Part shown: positions 23,919 through 32,669 of the stretch, in pieces | How positions within the stretch are numbered: the first letter of the stretch is position 1 | Layout: each line of letters begins with the position of its first letter | Origin: Chromatiales bacterium | GTDB lineage: Bacteria > Pseudomonadota > Gammaproteobacteria > Chromatiales > Chromatiaceae | Direction: 5' to 3' | Length of the DNA stretch: 32,669 nucleotides | NCBI GenBank assembly: GCA_028280505.1 | Contig: JANQLO010000045.1 | Location: forward strand, 1 to 32,669 | Notes under the pieces: model-generated | Seen by the model: the letters and a program-made list of their open reading frames with translations, nothing else | What the model was told of the DNA's origin: nothing | Databases searched by the model: none | Position numbers and translations under genes: made by a program

Positions 23919-24547
23919 GCCACGTCGTCCAGATAACTGTCGATGACGGTGACGACCTGTTCCGACACTTTCTCTAGCGCTTGCGCAGCATCGATCACAC
24001 GATAGCGTGCCGGTTCGGATGCAGCCATTTCGAGATAACCCTGTCGCACGCGCTCGAAAAAATCGAGCGTTTGACGTTCGAAACGATCCGGCGCCGAGCG
24101 TTTCCCGGCCCGCTGCAGTCCTTGCTCGATCGGCAGATCGAGTAACAAAGTCAAATCCGGTCGGCGATCGCCCTGAACCCAATCTTCCAGAAACGCAATA
24201 CGCGACAGCTCGATACCGCGACCGTAACCTTGGTATGCATAGGTCGCATCCGTGAAACGGTCGCACAAGACCCATTCACCGCGGACGAGTGCCGGTTCGA
24301 TCTTTACACGCAAATGCTCGGCGCGCGCCGCAAACATCAGCAGCAATTCAGTATCTTCGCCCATCCCGTCATGGCGATGGCCGAGCAACAGCTCGCGCAA
24401 CGTCTCACCGAGCGCTGTCCCCCCCGGCTCGCGAGTTACCGACACATCATGGTCTCGTGCAAGAATCCGCTGTTCGAGCAAAGCCATACAGGTGCTTTTC
24501 CCAGCACCCTCTACTCCTTCAACGGTAATGAAGCGTGGTCGACTCAT
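23915..24547 (-). CDS. tmk: Thymidylate kinase
   Basis: Tmk phosphorylates dTMP to dTDP. The 210-residue protein has the P-loop GVEGAGKST (11-19), the TREPGGTALGETLRELLL segment, the DRF motif in LCDRFTDATYAYQG, and a basic lid region (RAGKRSAPDRFERQ). The ATG overlaps the mltG stop as ATGA and the TGA overlaps holB as ATGA, so mltG, tmk and holB are translationally coupled. All expected motifs are intact. Confidence 0.97.
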   Translation of the reverse strand: MSRPRFITVEGVEGAGKSTCMALLEQRILARDHDVSVTREPGGTALGETLRELLLGHRHDGMGEDTELLLMFAARAEHLRVKIEPALVRGEWVLCDRFTDATYAYQGYGRGIELSRIAFLEDWVQGDRRPDLTLLLDLPIEQGLQRAGKRSAPDRFERQTLDFFERVRQGYLEMAASEPARYRVIDAAQALEKVSEQVVTVIDSYLDDVA

Positions 24548-25536
24548 CGTTTCAACTGATATTTGGCAACCGCCGCATTGTGTTCCTTCAACGTTGCCGA
24601 GAAGGCATGCGAACCGTCCCCCTTGGACACAAAATAGAGCGCCTTACCCGGTGCAGGATTGACGGCGGCACGCAAAGCCTCGCGGCCCGGCATGGCGATC
24701 GGCGTCGGCGGCAAACCGAAATGCACATAAGTATTGTAGGGCGTGTCCTCACGCAAATCCTTACGTCGAATATTGCCGTCGAAACGCTCTCCCATGCCGT
24801 AGATAACCGTAGGATCGGTTTGCAGCTTCATGCCCTTTTGCAAGCGACGGGTGAACACACCCGAAATCGTTTCGCGCTCATCCGGCTGACCTGTCTCCTT
24901 TTCGACGATAGAGGCCAATATCAGTGCCTCGTAAGGCGTCTTCAAAGGCAGGCCTTCGGCGCGTTCCGCCCAAGCCGCTTCGAGCTCGCGATCCATGGTA
25001 TTGAGCGCCCGACGCAAAAAGTCGAGATCGGTCATGCCACGTGGAAACCGATAGGTATCAGGAAAAAAACGACCCTCGGGGTGCTCCCCTTCGCGTCCCA
25101 GGCGGGTCATCAGCTCCGCGTCATCCACACCTCGCAAGGTGTGTTCCAGCGCATCGTGCGCGGCGACAGCCGCCCTGATCTGGCGAATGTTCCAACCTTC
25201 AAGCAATGTGAGGCTGTAATCGATCGATCGACCGGAGACCAACAAGGCCAAGAGCGTATCGGGTACCAAGTCGGGGGTCAGGCGATACTCACCCGTACGG
25301 ATCTTGCTGGCCTGACCGGTATAGCGCCCATACCACTGGAGGTGCTGCGCATTCGCGATCAGGCCGGCCTGCTCCAGATCTCGGGCAACCGATGCCAACG
25401 AAGCGCCCTGCTCGACGACGTAGATGGTGCTTTCGCTGATCGTCAAGGGTGTCGTGAGAAAGGCCTTGTAAGCCATCCACGCCCAACCGACCAACAGGCT
25501 CGCAACGAGCACTAATAGACCGATCACACGGTTCAC
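24544..25536 (-). CDS. mltG: Endolytic murein transglycosylase MltG
   Basis: MltG cuts nascent glycan strands and is thought to set their length. The 330-residue protein has one membrane anchor (about 4-22), a LysM-like domain, and the YceG catalytic domain with YEALILASIVEKETG, where Glu212/Glu214 lie in the catalytic motif. FTRRLQKGMKLQTDPTVIYGMG and TPYNTYVHFGLPPTPIAMPG follow. The start is a GTG whose GTGA overlaps pabC. pabC-mltG-tmk-holB is the standard order. It is the second peptidoglycan-related gene in the window, besides the YkuD protein, but the two are far apart. Confidence 0.97.
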   Translation of the reverse strand: MNRVIGLLVLVASLLVGWAWMAYKAFLTTPLTISESTIYVVEQGASLASVARDLEQAGLIANAQHLQWYGRYTGQASKIRTGEYRLTPDLVPDTLLALLVSGRSIDYSLTLLEGWNIRQIRAAVAAHDALEHTLRGVDDAELMTRLGREGEHPEGRFFPDTYRFPRGMTDLDFLRRALNTMDRELEAAWAERAEGLPLKTPYEALILASIVEKETGQPDERETISGVFTRRLQKGMKLQTDPTVIYGMGERFDGNIRRKDLREDTPYNTYVHFGLPPTPIAMPGREALRAAVNPAPGKALYFVSKGDGSHAFSATLKEHNAAVAKYQLKR

Positions 25537-26372
25537 AGGCTACCCCCTGATACAACGTCGGGCCTGTGGCAGACAGCACGGGTTTGGGCAACCACAGGAT
25601 GTTCGGCCATACCGAGGTCGTAGCCGACATCCTCAAAGCGCGCGACGCGTTCGACGCCGATCAGCGCATTGCTCATATAAAGCGCATCGGCTTGGCGCAG
25701 ATCTTTCAGAGTAACGTCGCGGATGTCGATCCGGTACCCGTCCGCCGCGGCGAGCTCGATAACCAATTCTCTCACTACACCGGCGACGCCCGCCCGATCC
25801 AGCGATGGCGTGATTAACTGCTCACCGGTTTGCAGAAACAGATTACTCATGGTGCCGCTGACGATACGACCATCCAGACCTTGCATCACACCCTCGTCGA
25901 CGGCATCGTCTTGCCATTCCGCACGCGCTATGACTTGATCGAGGCGATTGAGGTGCTTAATCCCGGCCAACACAGGCTGATCCCCCACCCTGTGTGTGCA
26001 AAGACGCAAATGCCAAGGTTTCGGCTGTCTCACCGGCCATTCAGAAAGACGTAGCATGCGTTGAGGTCGTAACGGCTGTGGTCGGCGATAACCGCGTACC
26101 GAACGGCCGGCCGTCCAATAAAGTTTCATGACGCCCCTGACGGTCCCCGCGCATAGCTCTTCAGTTTCTTTTCTTAATTGCGCGACATCGGGTAACGGCA
26201 GATGCAACTGGTGGCAACCACGCGCCAGACGTTGCATATGCGCTTCCCACAAGCAGGGCTGCTGATCGACTACCGCAACGGTTTCAAACAGACCATCACC
26301 GAACTGCAGCGCACGTTCATCCAGACAAGCACTGTCGGATAAAACACCATCGATGAGAACGGCATCGGGCAT
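25533..26372 (-). CDS. pabC: Aminodeoxychorismate lyase
   Basis: PabC releases pyruvate from 4-amino-4-deoxychorismate to give p-aminobenzoate for folate. The 279-residue fold-type IV PLP enzyme shows FGDGLFETVAV near the N-terminus, the PLP-binding Lys139 in GIKHLNRLDQVIAR, and DGRIVSGTMSNLFLQ, typical of PabC rather than branched-chain aminotransferase. The C-terminal DALYMSNALIGV segment is also present. It lies 111 bases after fabF and overlaps mltG by four bases. fabF-pabC linkage is conserved. Confidence 0.94.
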   Translation of the reverse strand: MPDAVLIDGVLSDSACLDERALQFGDGLFETVAVVDQQPCLWEAHMQRLARGCHQLHLPLPDVAQLRKETEELCAGTVRGVMKLYWTAGRSVRGYRRPQPLRPQRMLRLSEWPVRQPKPWHLRLCTHRVGDQPVLAGIKHLNRLDQVIARAEWQDDAVDEGVMQGLDGRIVSGTMSNLFLQTGEQLITPSLDRAGVAGVVRELVIELAAADGYRIDIRDVTLKDLRQADALYMSNALIGVERVARFEDVGYDLGMAEHPVVAQTRAVCHRPDVVSGGSL

Positions 26373-26437
26373 CAGGCGACAATGCTGCGAATCGTGTTGA
26401 AAACCCCTGGCGGTCCGACCGGGGCAAGGGCACCGGA

Positions 26438-26455
26438 ACGGCCGGGAACCCGGCC
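26438..26455. repeat. 18-bp perfect palindrome in the fabF-pabC spacer
   Basis: CGGCCGGG and CCCGGCCG flank a central AA, forming an exact inverted repeat. A second, looser hairpin (CCCC/GGGG with inner GGT/ACC) sits at about 26403-26422. Neither is followed by a T-run on the minus strand, so termination is doubtful. Transcript pausing, processing or rho-linked attenuation between fabF and pabC is possible. Confidence 0.5.
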
Positions 26456-26483
26456 GCGACCCGGCAGTTTTGCACGACTCCGA

Positions 26484-27728
<1,245 letters not shown>

Positions 27729-27825
27729 CTGGGATAACCCCTTTGACCAGACGATTGTTCAAATCAAACGGCCGCGGCCCCACACGACGGAACCGACGGC
27801 CGAAGATCGAATGACGGATGCAAGA

Positions 27826-28062
27826 TCAGCTGCTATGCGCGTTGACGTAGTCGATAGCCTGCTGAACAGTAGTGATCTTCTCCGCCTCTTCGTCGGGAAT
27901 CTCGGTCTCGAACTCTTCCTCGAGGGCCATTACCAATTCAACGGTGTCCAGAGAATCGGCGCCGAGATCATCTACGAAAGAGGCAGCCGGGACCACTTCT
28001 TCTTCCTTGACGCCCAACTGTTCAACTACGATCTTTTTTACGCGTTCTTCGATAGTACTCAT
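27826..28062 (-). CDS. acpP: Acyl carrier protein
   Basis: AcpP carries growing fatty-acyl chains on a phosphopantetheine arm attached to Ser37 in [11 protein letters not shown]. The 78-residue acidic helical protein is of normal length. A GGAGG lies nine to ten bases before the ATG. It has its own predicted promoter about 60 bases upstream and follows a hairpin after fabG, which fits the separate high expression of acpP known in other bacteria. fabG-acpP-fabF order is conserved. Confidence 0.98.
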   Translation of the reverse strand: MSTIEERVKKIVVEQLGVKEEEVVPAASFVDDLGADSLDTVELVMALEEEFETEIPDEEAEKITTVQQAIDYVNAHSS

Positions 28063-28114
28063 TCTGTCAAATCCTCCACAGAGTCGTGATCACAGCGCCA
28101 CGCGGTGCCGCCGT

Positions 28115-28142
28115 ATTGTATTCAGTTTGCGAGCCGCTTCAA
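28115..28142 (-). promoter_or_regulatory. Predicted Sigma70 promoter of acpP
   Basis: On the minus strand TTGAAG and TACAAT are spaced by 16 bases, matching 4/6 and 5/6 of the consensus. It lies 53 bases before the acpP ATG. The -35 overlaps a 7-bp inverted repeat (GCCGCTT/AAGCGGC at about 28133-28148). A dedicated acpP promoter within the fab cluster is known in E. coli. Confidence 0.55.
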
Positions 28143-28181
28143 AGCGGCCCAAATCAAATTCTGTTCACTGTCAAAAGAGCC

Positions 28182-28205
28182 AAAAGCCCAGTTACAACGG
28201 CTTTT
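28182..28205 (-). terminator. Weak terminator or attenuator hairpin after fabG
   Basis: AAAAGCC and GGCTTTT form a perfect 7-bp stem with a 10-base loop on the minus strand, beginning within the fabG stop codon. The T-tract is only four bases and lies inside the stem, so termination is probably partial. Confidence 0.45.
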
Positions 28206-28944
28206 AGACCATGTACATACCGCCGTTCACATGAATGGTTTCACCGGTGATGTAAGCACCGGCGTCGGATGCCAAAAAGGCAACCACTGCCGCGATTTCT
28301 TCGGGTTTTCCCAAACGGCCCAACGGGATACTCCCAAGCAAGGCCTCACGTTGCGCATCGGACAGCTCACGGGTCATGTCGGTGTCGATAAAGCCGGGGG
28401 CGACCGCGTTTACGGTGACACCACGCGAGCCGACTTCCTGCGCCAGAGACTTGCTAAAGCCCACCATACCGGCCTTGGCGGCCGCATAGTTGGTCTGACC
28501 GGCATTGCCACTGGCGCCGACAACCGAGGCAATATTGATAATTCGGCCGGTTTTCGCCTTCATCATGGCGCGCAAACAGGCTTTGCTGACCCGGTAGACC
28601 GAACTCAGATTGGTGTTGAGCACCGCATCCCAGTCATCGGATTTCATACGCATGAGCAGGGTATCGCGAGTGATTCCCGCATTGTTCACGAGAACGGTCA
28701 CTGCACCATATTGTTCGTCAATGGCCTTGATTACCGCATCAACCGAGGCACCGTCAGCGACATCCAGGCACATGCCTTGACCTTTGATGCCGGCGTTGTT
28801 GAAACGCTCGGTGATGGCATCGGCGCCTGCCGCACTTGTCGCGGTGCCGACGACGGTCGCACCTTGCTCGCCAAGCATATCGGCAATGGCTTTACCTATA
28901 CCCCGGCTGGCACCGGTGACCAGTGCGATTTTTCCCTCAAGCAT
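28204..28944 (-). CDS. fabG: 3-oxoacyl-ACP reductase
   Basis: FabG reduces 3-oxoacyl-ACP with NADPH. The 246-residue short-chain dehydrogenase has the nucleotide loop TGASRGIG (10-17), NNAGIT, and the catalytic triad Ser140, Tyr153 and Lys157 (IASVVGASGNAGQTNYAAAK). The ATG at 28944 has GGAG seven bases upstream and gives the canonical MLEGKIALVTG start. An in-frame ATG 13 codons earlier lies inside fabD and is not preferred. The start overlaps fabD by 8 bases. Confidence 0.97.
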   Translation of the reverse strand: MLEGKIALVTGASRGIGKAIADMLGEQGATVVGTATSAAGADAITERFNNAGIKGQGMCLDVADGASVDAVIKAIDEQYGAVTVLVNNAGITRDTLLMRMKSDDWDAVLNTNLSSVYRVSKACLRAMMKAKTGRIINIASVVGASGNAGQTNYAAAKAGMVGFSKSLAQEVGSRGVTVNAVAPGFIDTDMTRELSDAQREALLGSIPLGRLGKPEEIAAVVAFLASDAGAYITGETIHVNGGMYMV

Positions 28945-29878
28945 TGATCGACTCCAAAGCGGTTTCCAAACTTGTCGAATCAAATACCGGCAATGCAGTC
29001 AACGATTTATCGATGCGCTTGATCAGGCCGGTGAGTACCTTGCCCGGCCCGGCCTCGACGACGATTTCCGCACCCTGTGAAGCGATCCGCTGCACGATTT
29101 CTACCCAACGGACGGGTCGAAACAATTGCTCGACCAACAACTGGCGAATCGCATCGGGCTCACTCGCCTTATCGACATTGACGTTGTGTAGCACCGGTAT
29201 CGACGGTGAGTTAAATGTAATGTCCTGCATCGCTTCAGCGAGACGCTCGGCCGCCGGCTTCATCAGCGCGCAATGGGAAGGCACGCTGACATCCAACATC
29301 AAAGCACGTTTGGCGCCCGCCTCTTTGGACAATGCCGCAACACGCCCGATTGCCTCAACATTGCCTGCCACGACAACCTGACCCGGAGAATTGAAATTGA
29401 CCGCTTCGGCAACCTGACCCTGGGCGCCTTCCGCACACACGGCACGGACCTTGTCGTCATCCAGCCCGATAATGGCAGCCATGGCACCGGTGCCTGCAGG
29501 CACCGCCTCCTGCATGAAACGCCCTCGCATTGCAACAAGCCGGGTCGCATCGGCCAAATCGATTGCTCCGGCGCCGACCAAGGCAGTGTATTCACCGAGG
29601 CTGTGACCCGCCATCACGCTAACCGGCAGACTCATCTGTCGATCGAGCGCACGCTTGACGGCAACGCCGGCACACAACAGTGCGGGTTGGGTATTTTCGG
29701 TCTCGTTGAGTTTTTCCTTCGGGCCCTGTTGAGCCAAAGCCCAGAGGTCCAGGCCAACGGCCTCTGATCCTTCCTCGAAAGTCTCACGCACAATGGTGTG
29801 ATCTGCGGCGAGTTCGGCCAGCATGCCGACCGATTGCGAACCCTGGCCTGGAAATGTCATCGCGATTGTTTTGGTCAT
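28937..29878 (-). CDS. fabD: Malonyl-CoA:ACP transacylase
   Basis: FabD transfers malonate from CoA to ACP. The 313-residue protein has GQGSQSVGML at the N-terminus, the nucleophile Ser93 in AGHSLGEYTAL, the substrate Arg in AMRGRFMQEA and the catalytic His in SVPSHCALM. The C-terminal VVEAGPGKVLTGLIKRI is typical. It lies 28 bases after fabH and overlaps fabG by 8 bases, the standard fabH-fabD-fabG order. Confidence 0.98.
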   Translation of the reverse strand: MTKTIAMTFPGQGSQSVGMLAELAADHTIVRETFEEGSEAVGLDLWALAQQGPKEKLNETENTQPALLCAGVAVKRALDRQMSLPVSVMAGHSLGEYTALVGAGAIDLADATRLVAMRGRFMQEAVPAGTGAMAAIIGLDDDKVRAVCAEGAQGQVAEAVNFNSPGQVVVAGNVEAIGRVAALSKEAGAKRALMLDVSVPSHCALMKPAAERLAEAMQDITFNSPSIPVLHNVNVDKASEPDAIRQLLVEQLFRPVRWVEIVQRIASQGAEIVVEAGPGKVLTGLIKRIDKSLTALPVFDSTSLETALESINA

Positions 29879-29906
29879 GATTTCTCTGTCGTCGAAATAG
29901 CTTTAC

Positions 29907-30884
29907 TCAGTACTTGAGCAGTACGGAACCCCAGGTAAATCCGCCACCGAATGCCTCGAGTAACACGACCTCGCCACGCTGAATACGCCCATCGCGTACG
30001 GCCGTATCAAGCGCAAGCGGTACCGATGCAGCGGAGGTGTTTCCATGCTGATCCACCGTTACCACGACATTGTCCATCGACATATTCAGTTTGCGCGCAG
30101 TGGCATTGATAATCCGGATATTGGCCTGATGCGGCACCAACCAATCGACATCGGACTTTTTCATGTCATTGGCCTGTAAGGTTTCATCGACGATGCGGCC
30201 GAGCGTGTTGACCGCCATTTTGAACACCTCATTGCCTTTCATATGGGTGTAGTACGGATTACCCTCTTCTTCGGGCAATTCAAATCCGCGCGACACACCA
30301 CCGGGCACATGCAACAAGGTTTCGTAAGCGCCATCCGCATGTAAATGGGTAGAAAGAATGCCGGGCTCGTCAGACGCTTCGATTACCACGGCACCGGCAC
30401 CATCGCCGAATAATACGCAGGTACCGCGGTCGGTCCAGTCGATCACGCGTGAAAAGGTCTCGGCACCGACCACCAGGGCACAACGTGCCGACCCGGTTTT
30501 AACGAATTTTTCCGCCACGCTGAGTGCATAGACGAATCCGGTACATACCGCTTGCACATCGAACGCAGCGCAGCCGTGGATATCCAGGCGTTGTTGCAAA
30601 AGGCAGGCGGTACTGGGGAAGATCTTATCGGCGGTTGTCGTTGCCAACACAATCAGATCGATATCCTGTGTACGCTTGCCGGCAGCTTCGATGGCACGCA
30701 CCGCCGCCTGCTCGGCGAGGTCGCAGGTCGTTTGGCCGTCGACGGCAACATGCCGTTTCACGATACCGGTGCGCTCTCGAATCCACTGATCGCTGGTATC
30801 GACCATACTCTCGAGATCTTTGTTCGTGAGTATCTTTTCGGGCAGATAGCTGCCCGTGCCCGTGATGCGCGCGTAGACGGTCAT
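29907..30884 (-). CDS. fabH: 3-oxoacyl-ACP synthase III
   Basis: FabH starts fatty-acid synthesis by condensing acetyl-CoA with malonyl-ACP. The 325-residue protein has Cys114 in [12 protein letters not shown], His in VPHQANIRI, and Asn in [16 protein letters not shown], the Cys-His-Asn set of [19 protein letters not shown] ends the protein. Its ATG overlaps the plsX stop as ATGA. Pseudomonas aeruginosa lacks fabH at this locus, so its presence here points to a different gammaproteobacterial branch. Confidence 0.98.
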   Translation of the reverse strand: MTVYARITGTGSYLPEKILTNKDLESMVDTSDQWIRERTGIVKRHVAVDGQTTCDLAEQAAVRAIEAAGKRTQDIDLIVLATTTADKIFPSTACLLQQRLDIHGCAAFDVQAVCTGFVYALSVAEKFVKTGSARCALVVGAETFSRVIDWTDRGTCVLFGDGAGAVVIEASDEPGILSTHLHADGAYETLLHVPGGVSRGFELPEEEGNPYYTHMKGNEVFKMAVNTLGRIVDETLQANDMKKSDVDWLVPHQANIRIINATARKLNMSMDNVVVTVDQHGNTSAASVPLALDTAVRDGRIQRGEVVLLEAFGGGFTWGSVLLKY

Positions 30885-31906
30885 GCGCTTGCCGAGATAT
30901 TCAGACGCCGGCCGACACGTTGTTCGATACGACCGGCCACGTCGGCGATGATTTCTTTTTTGGCGATCGCGATGGCGTTTTCAAATGCGACCTGGTCGGC
31001 TCCACCATGACTTTTAACCACGATGCCACGCAGGCCGAGCAAGCTCGCACCATTGTAGCGGCGCGGATCGATACGCCGACGCAATGCCTTGAGTACCGGC
31101 AATGCGACCAATGCGGACAGCTTGGTCAACGGATTGCGTTTGAATTCGACCTTCATGAAGTGACGAATCAGCTTGGCGACACCCTCGGCATTTTTCAGCG
31201 CGACATTACCGACGAAACCGTCGGTTGCCACGATATCCAGATCGTCACGCAAATAGATATCGTCACCTTCGACATAGCCGATATAGTTGAGGTCACTGCT
31301 GCTCAACAGCTCGTGCGCCTCTTTGACTTGCTCGTTACCCTTGATCTCTTCTTGGCCGATATTCAGCAAGCCGACGGTTGGGCTACTGCTGCCCTCGACG
31401 GCCGAAACCAATTCGGCGCCCATAACGGCAAATTGATAGAGATGCTCGGCTTCACAGTCGACATTGGCACCGAGATCCAACACCCAGGTGCGCCCGTTGA
31501 TCGCGGGGAGAGACGTGATGATCGCCGGACGATCGATGTGCGGCAGCGTTTTGAGTACAAAGCGAGCCGTGGCCATGAGTGCACCGGTATTGCCGGCACT
31601 CACGCAGGCATCCGCCTCACCCTGTTTGACCAGGTTTATCGCAACCCGCATGGACGAATCCTTTTTGCCACGCAATGCACGCGACGGCAACTCGTCCATC
31701 GCCACCTCTTCGGAGGCGTGTTGAAGCGATAGGCGCTCGGGCAATTGCGCATTCGGCAAATGCTGCCGGATGGCTTCATCGCGCCCGACCAAAATCAGCC
31801 GGCAATCCTGATCTTTATCCAGGAATCCGAGCGCTGCGGGAACGATTACGCTCGGGCCATGATCGCCGCCCATGGCATCGAGCGCTATGGTGATCGACCG
31901 AGTCAC
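30881..31906 (-). CDS. plsX: Phosphate acyltransferase PlsX
   Basis: PlsX makes acyl-phosphate from acyl-ACP for phospholipid synthesis. The GTG start at 31906 gives [20 protein letters not shown], the expected N-terminus, and 341 residues. A TTG nine codons upstream is possible but adds unmatched sequence. Further motifs are [27 protein letters not shown] and [17 protein letters not shown]. It sits between rpmF (57 bases upstream) and fabH, the conserved rpmF-plsX-fabH order. The start has only a weak ribosome binding site. Confidence 0.95.
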   Translation of the reverse strand: MTRSITIALDAMGGDHGPSVIVPAALGFLDKDQDCRLILVGRDEAIRQHLPNAQLPERLSLQHASEEVAMDELPSRALRGKKDSSMRVAINLVKQGEADACVSAGNTGALMATARFVLKTLPHIDRPAIITSLPAINGRTWVLDLGANVDCEAEHLYQFAVMGAELVSAVEGSSSPTVGLLNIGQEEIKGNEQVKEAHELLSSSDLNYIGYVEGDDIYLRDDLDIVATDGFVGNVALKNAEGVAKLIRHFMKVEFKRNPLTKLSALVALPVLKALRRRIDPRRYNGASLLGLRGIVVKSHGGADQVAFENAIAIAKKEIIADVAGRIEQRVGRRLNISASA

Positions 31907-31963
31907 GCAGTCGTTCGCTCGCGTTGTCTGCAAGACGGTTGGTTCAAATCGCCGCGCAATCGA

Positions 31964-32134
31964 TTACTTGTCGACGACCTTACGCCCACGATAGAAACCA
32001 TCCGGGCTCACGTGGTGTCGCAGATGTGTCTCGCCCGACGTCGGATCGATCGACAAGGACTCGGGCTTCAAGGCATCGTGCGAACGACGCATGCCGCGCT
32101 TGGAAGGGGTTTTTCGGTTCTGTTGGACCGCCAT
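31964..32134 (-). CDS. rpmF: 50S ribosomal protein L32
   Basis: Translation gives 56 residues beginning [20 protein letters not shown], the highly conserved L32 N-terminus, and ending with [17 protein letters not shown], as in other proteobacteria. There is no zinc-binding CxxC pair, so this is the cysteine-free L32 type. A strong GAGGAG lies six bases before the ATG. It follows yceD by 20 bases and precedes plsX by 57; yceD-rpmF-plsX linkage is conserved. Confidence 0.97.
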   Translation of the reverse strand: MAVQQNRKTPSKRGMRRSHDALKPESLSIDPTSGETHLRHHVSPDGFYRGRKVVDK

Positions 32135-32154
32135 GTTCGTCTCCTCAAAGACTC

Positions 32155-32669
32155 TCAGTCTCGTTTATCTTGGTCGCGTTTCAATGCCGCCAGGGCCGCG
32201 AACGGATTCTCCGCGGTTTCGCGATTTTCCGGTTCTGCCGGATCCGCCTCTTCCGCTTCATTGAACTTCCGTAAATCCACCTTGCATTCCTCCGCAGAAT
32301 GCATCGGCGCTGCCGGGATCGCCAATATCAATTCATCTTCTACCAGACTACGTAACGCCACTCGCGCGTCTTCGACCAATAACGGATCGACGTCGTCCGG
32401 TAATCGCTCAGCCTCATCCGGCCCACTGACAACGACAAGGCGCGAGTCGGCGTCCACATTTACGCGCATCTCACCCAGACAACGCTGGCATTGAATCGCC
32501 AGTTGGGCCGAGACTTTCACGTCGACTGCGGGCCGCCGCTCGCCGTCCTTCCCGAACGCCAATGCAAACGCCGCTTCGCCTTCCGTAGAAGTCAAAAGCG
32601 GCGCCAAACGCGGCAATTCTGCCAGCGGAATCACACCCTCGTAGACCTTCCCCAAGGCGCAAAGCCGCA
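32155..32669 (-). CDS. yceD: YceD (DUF177) family protein, partial (N-terminus beyond window)
   Basis: YceD is linked to 23S rRNA accumulation and sits before rpmF in many bacteria. At least 166 residues are visible, with the core motif [12 protein letters not shown], two cysteines of a DUF177 signature, and [19 protein letters not shown] followed by [13 protein letters not shown] at the C-terminus. The frame stays open to the right edge (no stop in the last bases). The family normally has about 15-20 residues before [11 protein letters not shown], so the true start probably lies outside the window; an internal TTG at 32655 is the only alternative inside. Confidence 0.92.
   Translation of the reverse strand, partial: RLCALGKVYEGVIPLAELPRLAPLLTSTEGEAAFALAFGKDGERRPAVDVKVSAQLAIQCQRCLGEMRVNVDADSRLVVVSGPDEAERLPDDVDPLLVEDARVALRSLVEDELILAIPAAPMHSAEECKVDLRKFNEAEEADPAEPENRETAENPFAALAALKRDQDKRD

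Noticed and set aside
23919-24275. An N-terminal extension of HolB by about 119 residues
   Set aside because: It lies fully inside tmk in another frame and is arginine-rich. The ATG at 23918 overlapping the tmk stop gives the normal HolB N-terminus.
26403-26422. An intrinsic terminator after fabF
   Set aside because: The stem is imperfect and only three T residues follow on the minus strand.

Overview
The window reads as core chromosome of a free-living-type gammaproteobacterium that is not an enterobacterium. The clue is gene order: an rpoE/algU-rseA-rseB-rseC-mucD block runs into lepA-lepB-DUF4845-rnc-era-recO-pdxJ, as in Pseudomonas. A yceD-rpmF-plsX-fabH-fabD-fabG-acpP-fabF-pabC-mltG-tmk-holB-pilZ-tatD block also lies in the usual gammaproteobacterial order. 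The type IV pilus PilZ protein and the BarA/GacS-type kinase fit the same picture. A purple-sulfur or sulfur-oxidiser-like lineage is possible, but that is a guess. No insertion sequence, prophage, CRISPR array, tRNA or rRNA gene was seen.

Layout, left to right. Positions 1-6026 are all on the minus strand and form one tightly packed run, transcribed cysM > PolB-like exonuclease homologue > rlmD > CYTH phosphohydrolase > peptide-binding lipoprotein > signal-less YkuD L,D-transpeptidase > DppB-type permease (cut by the window edge). Positions 6027-6365 are a non-coding divergent spacer with a strong hairpin. barA/gacS (6366-8774) is one of only two plus-strand genes and runs tail-to-tail into pdxJ with one base between stop codons. 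Positions 8776-14947 (minus) carry lepA-lepB-DUF4845-rnc-era-recO-pdxJ. Positions 15046-19410 (minus) carry the envelope-stress operon rpoE-rseA-rseB-rseC-mucD plus a small thioredoxin-fold protein. That operon starts at a good SigmaE-type promoter and ends at the clearest intrinsic terminator of the window. nadB (plus) follows and overlaps the tail of a ygfX-like gene. From 21779 to the right edge (minus) is the fatty-acid, phospholipid and DNA-replication block, ending in a yceD fragment cut by the window.

Functionally the window joins envelope stress sensing (RpoE, its anti-sigma factors and the MucD protease), protein export (LepB), cell wall processing (MltG, the YkuD protein, peptide uptake), fatty-acid and phospholipid initiation (PlsX, FabH, FabD, FabG, AcpP, FabF), cofactor synthesis (PdxJ, NadB, PabC) and RNA/ribosome maturation (Rnc, Era, RlmD, L32, YceD, LepA).

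Most genes are ordinary. The points most worth a second look are: the PolB-like exonuclease homologue, which appears to have lost all four catalytic acidic residues; the cytosolic-looking L,D-transpeptidase translationally coupled between a peptide-binding lipoprotein and a permease; the BarA-type kinase with almost no periplasmic domain; the SigmaE promoter whose -35 lies inside a 17-bp palindrome; and ygfX without an adjacent sdhE. I did not find a wholly new multi-gene system. The CYTH / binding protein / transpeptidase / permease module is the nearest candidate.
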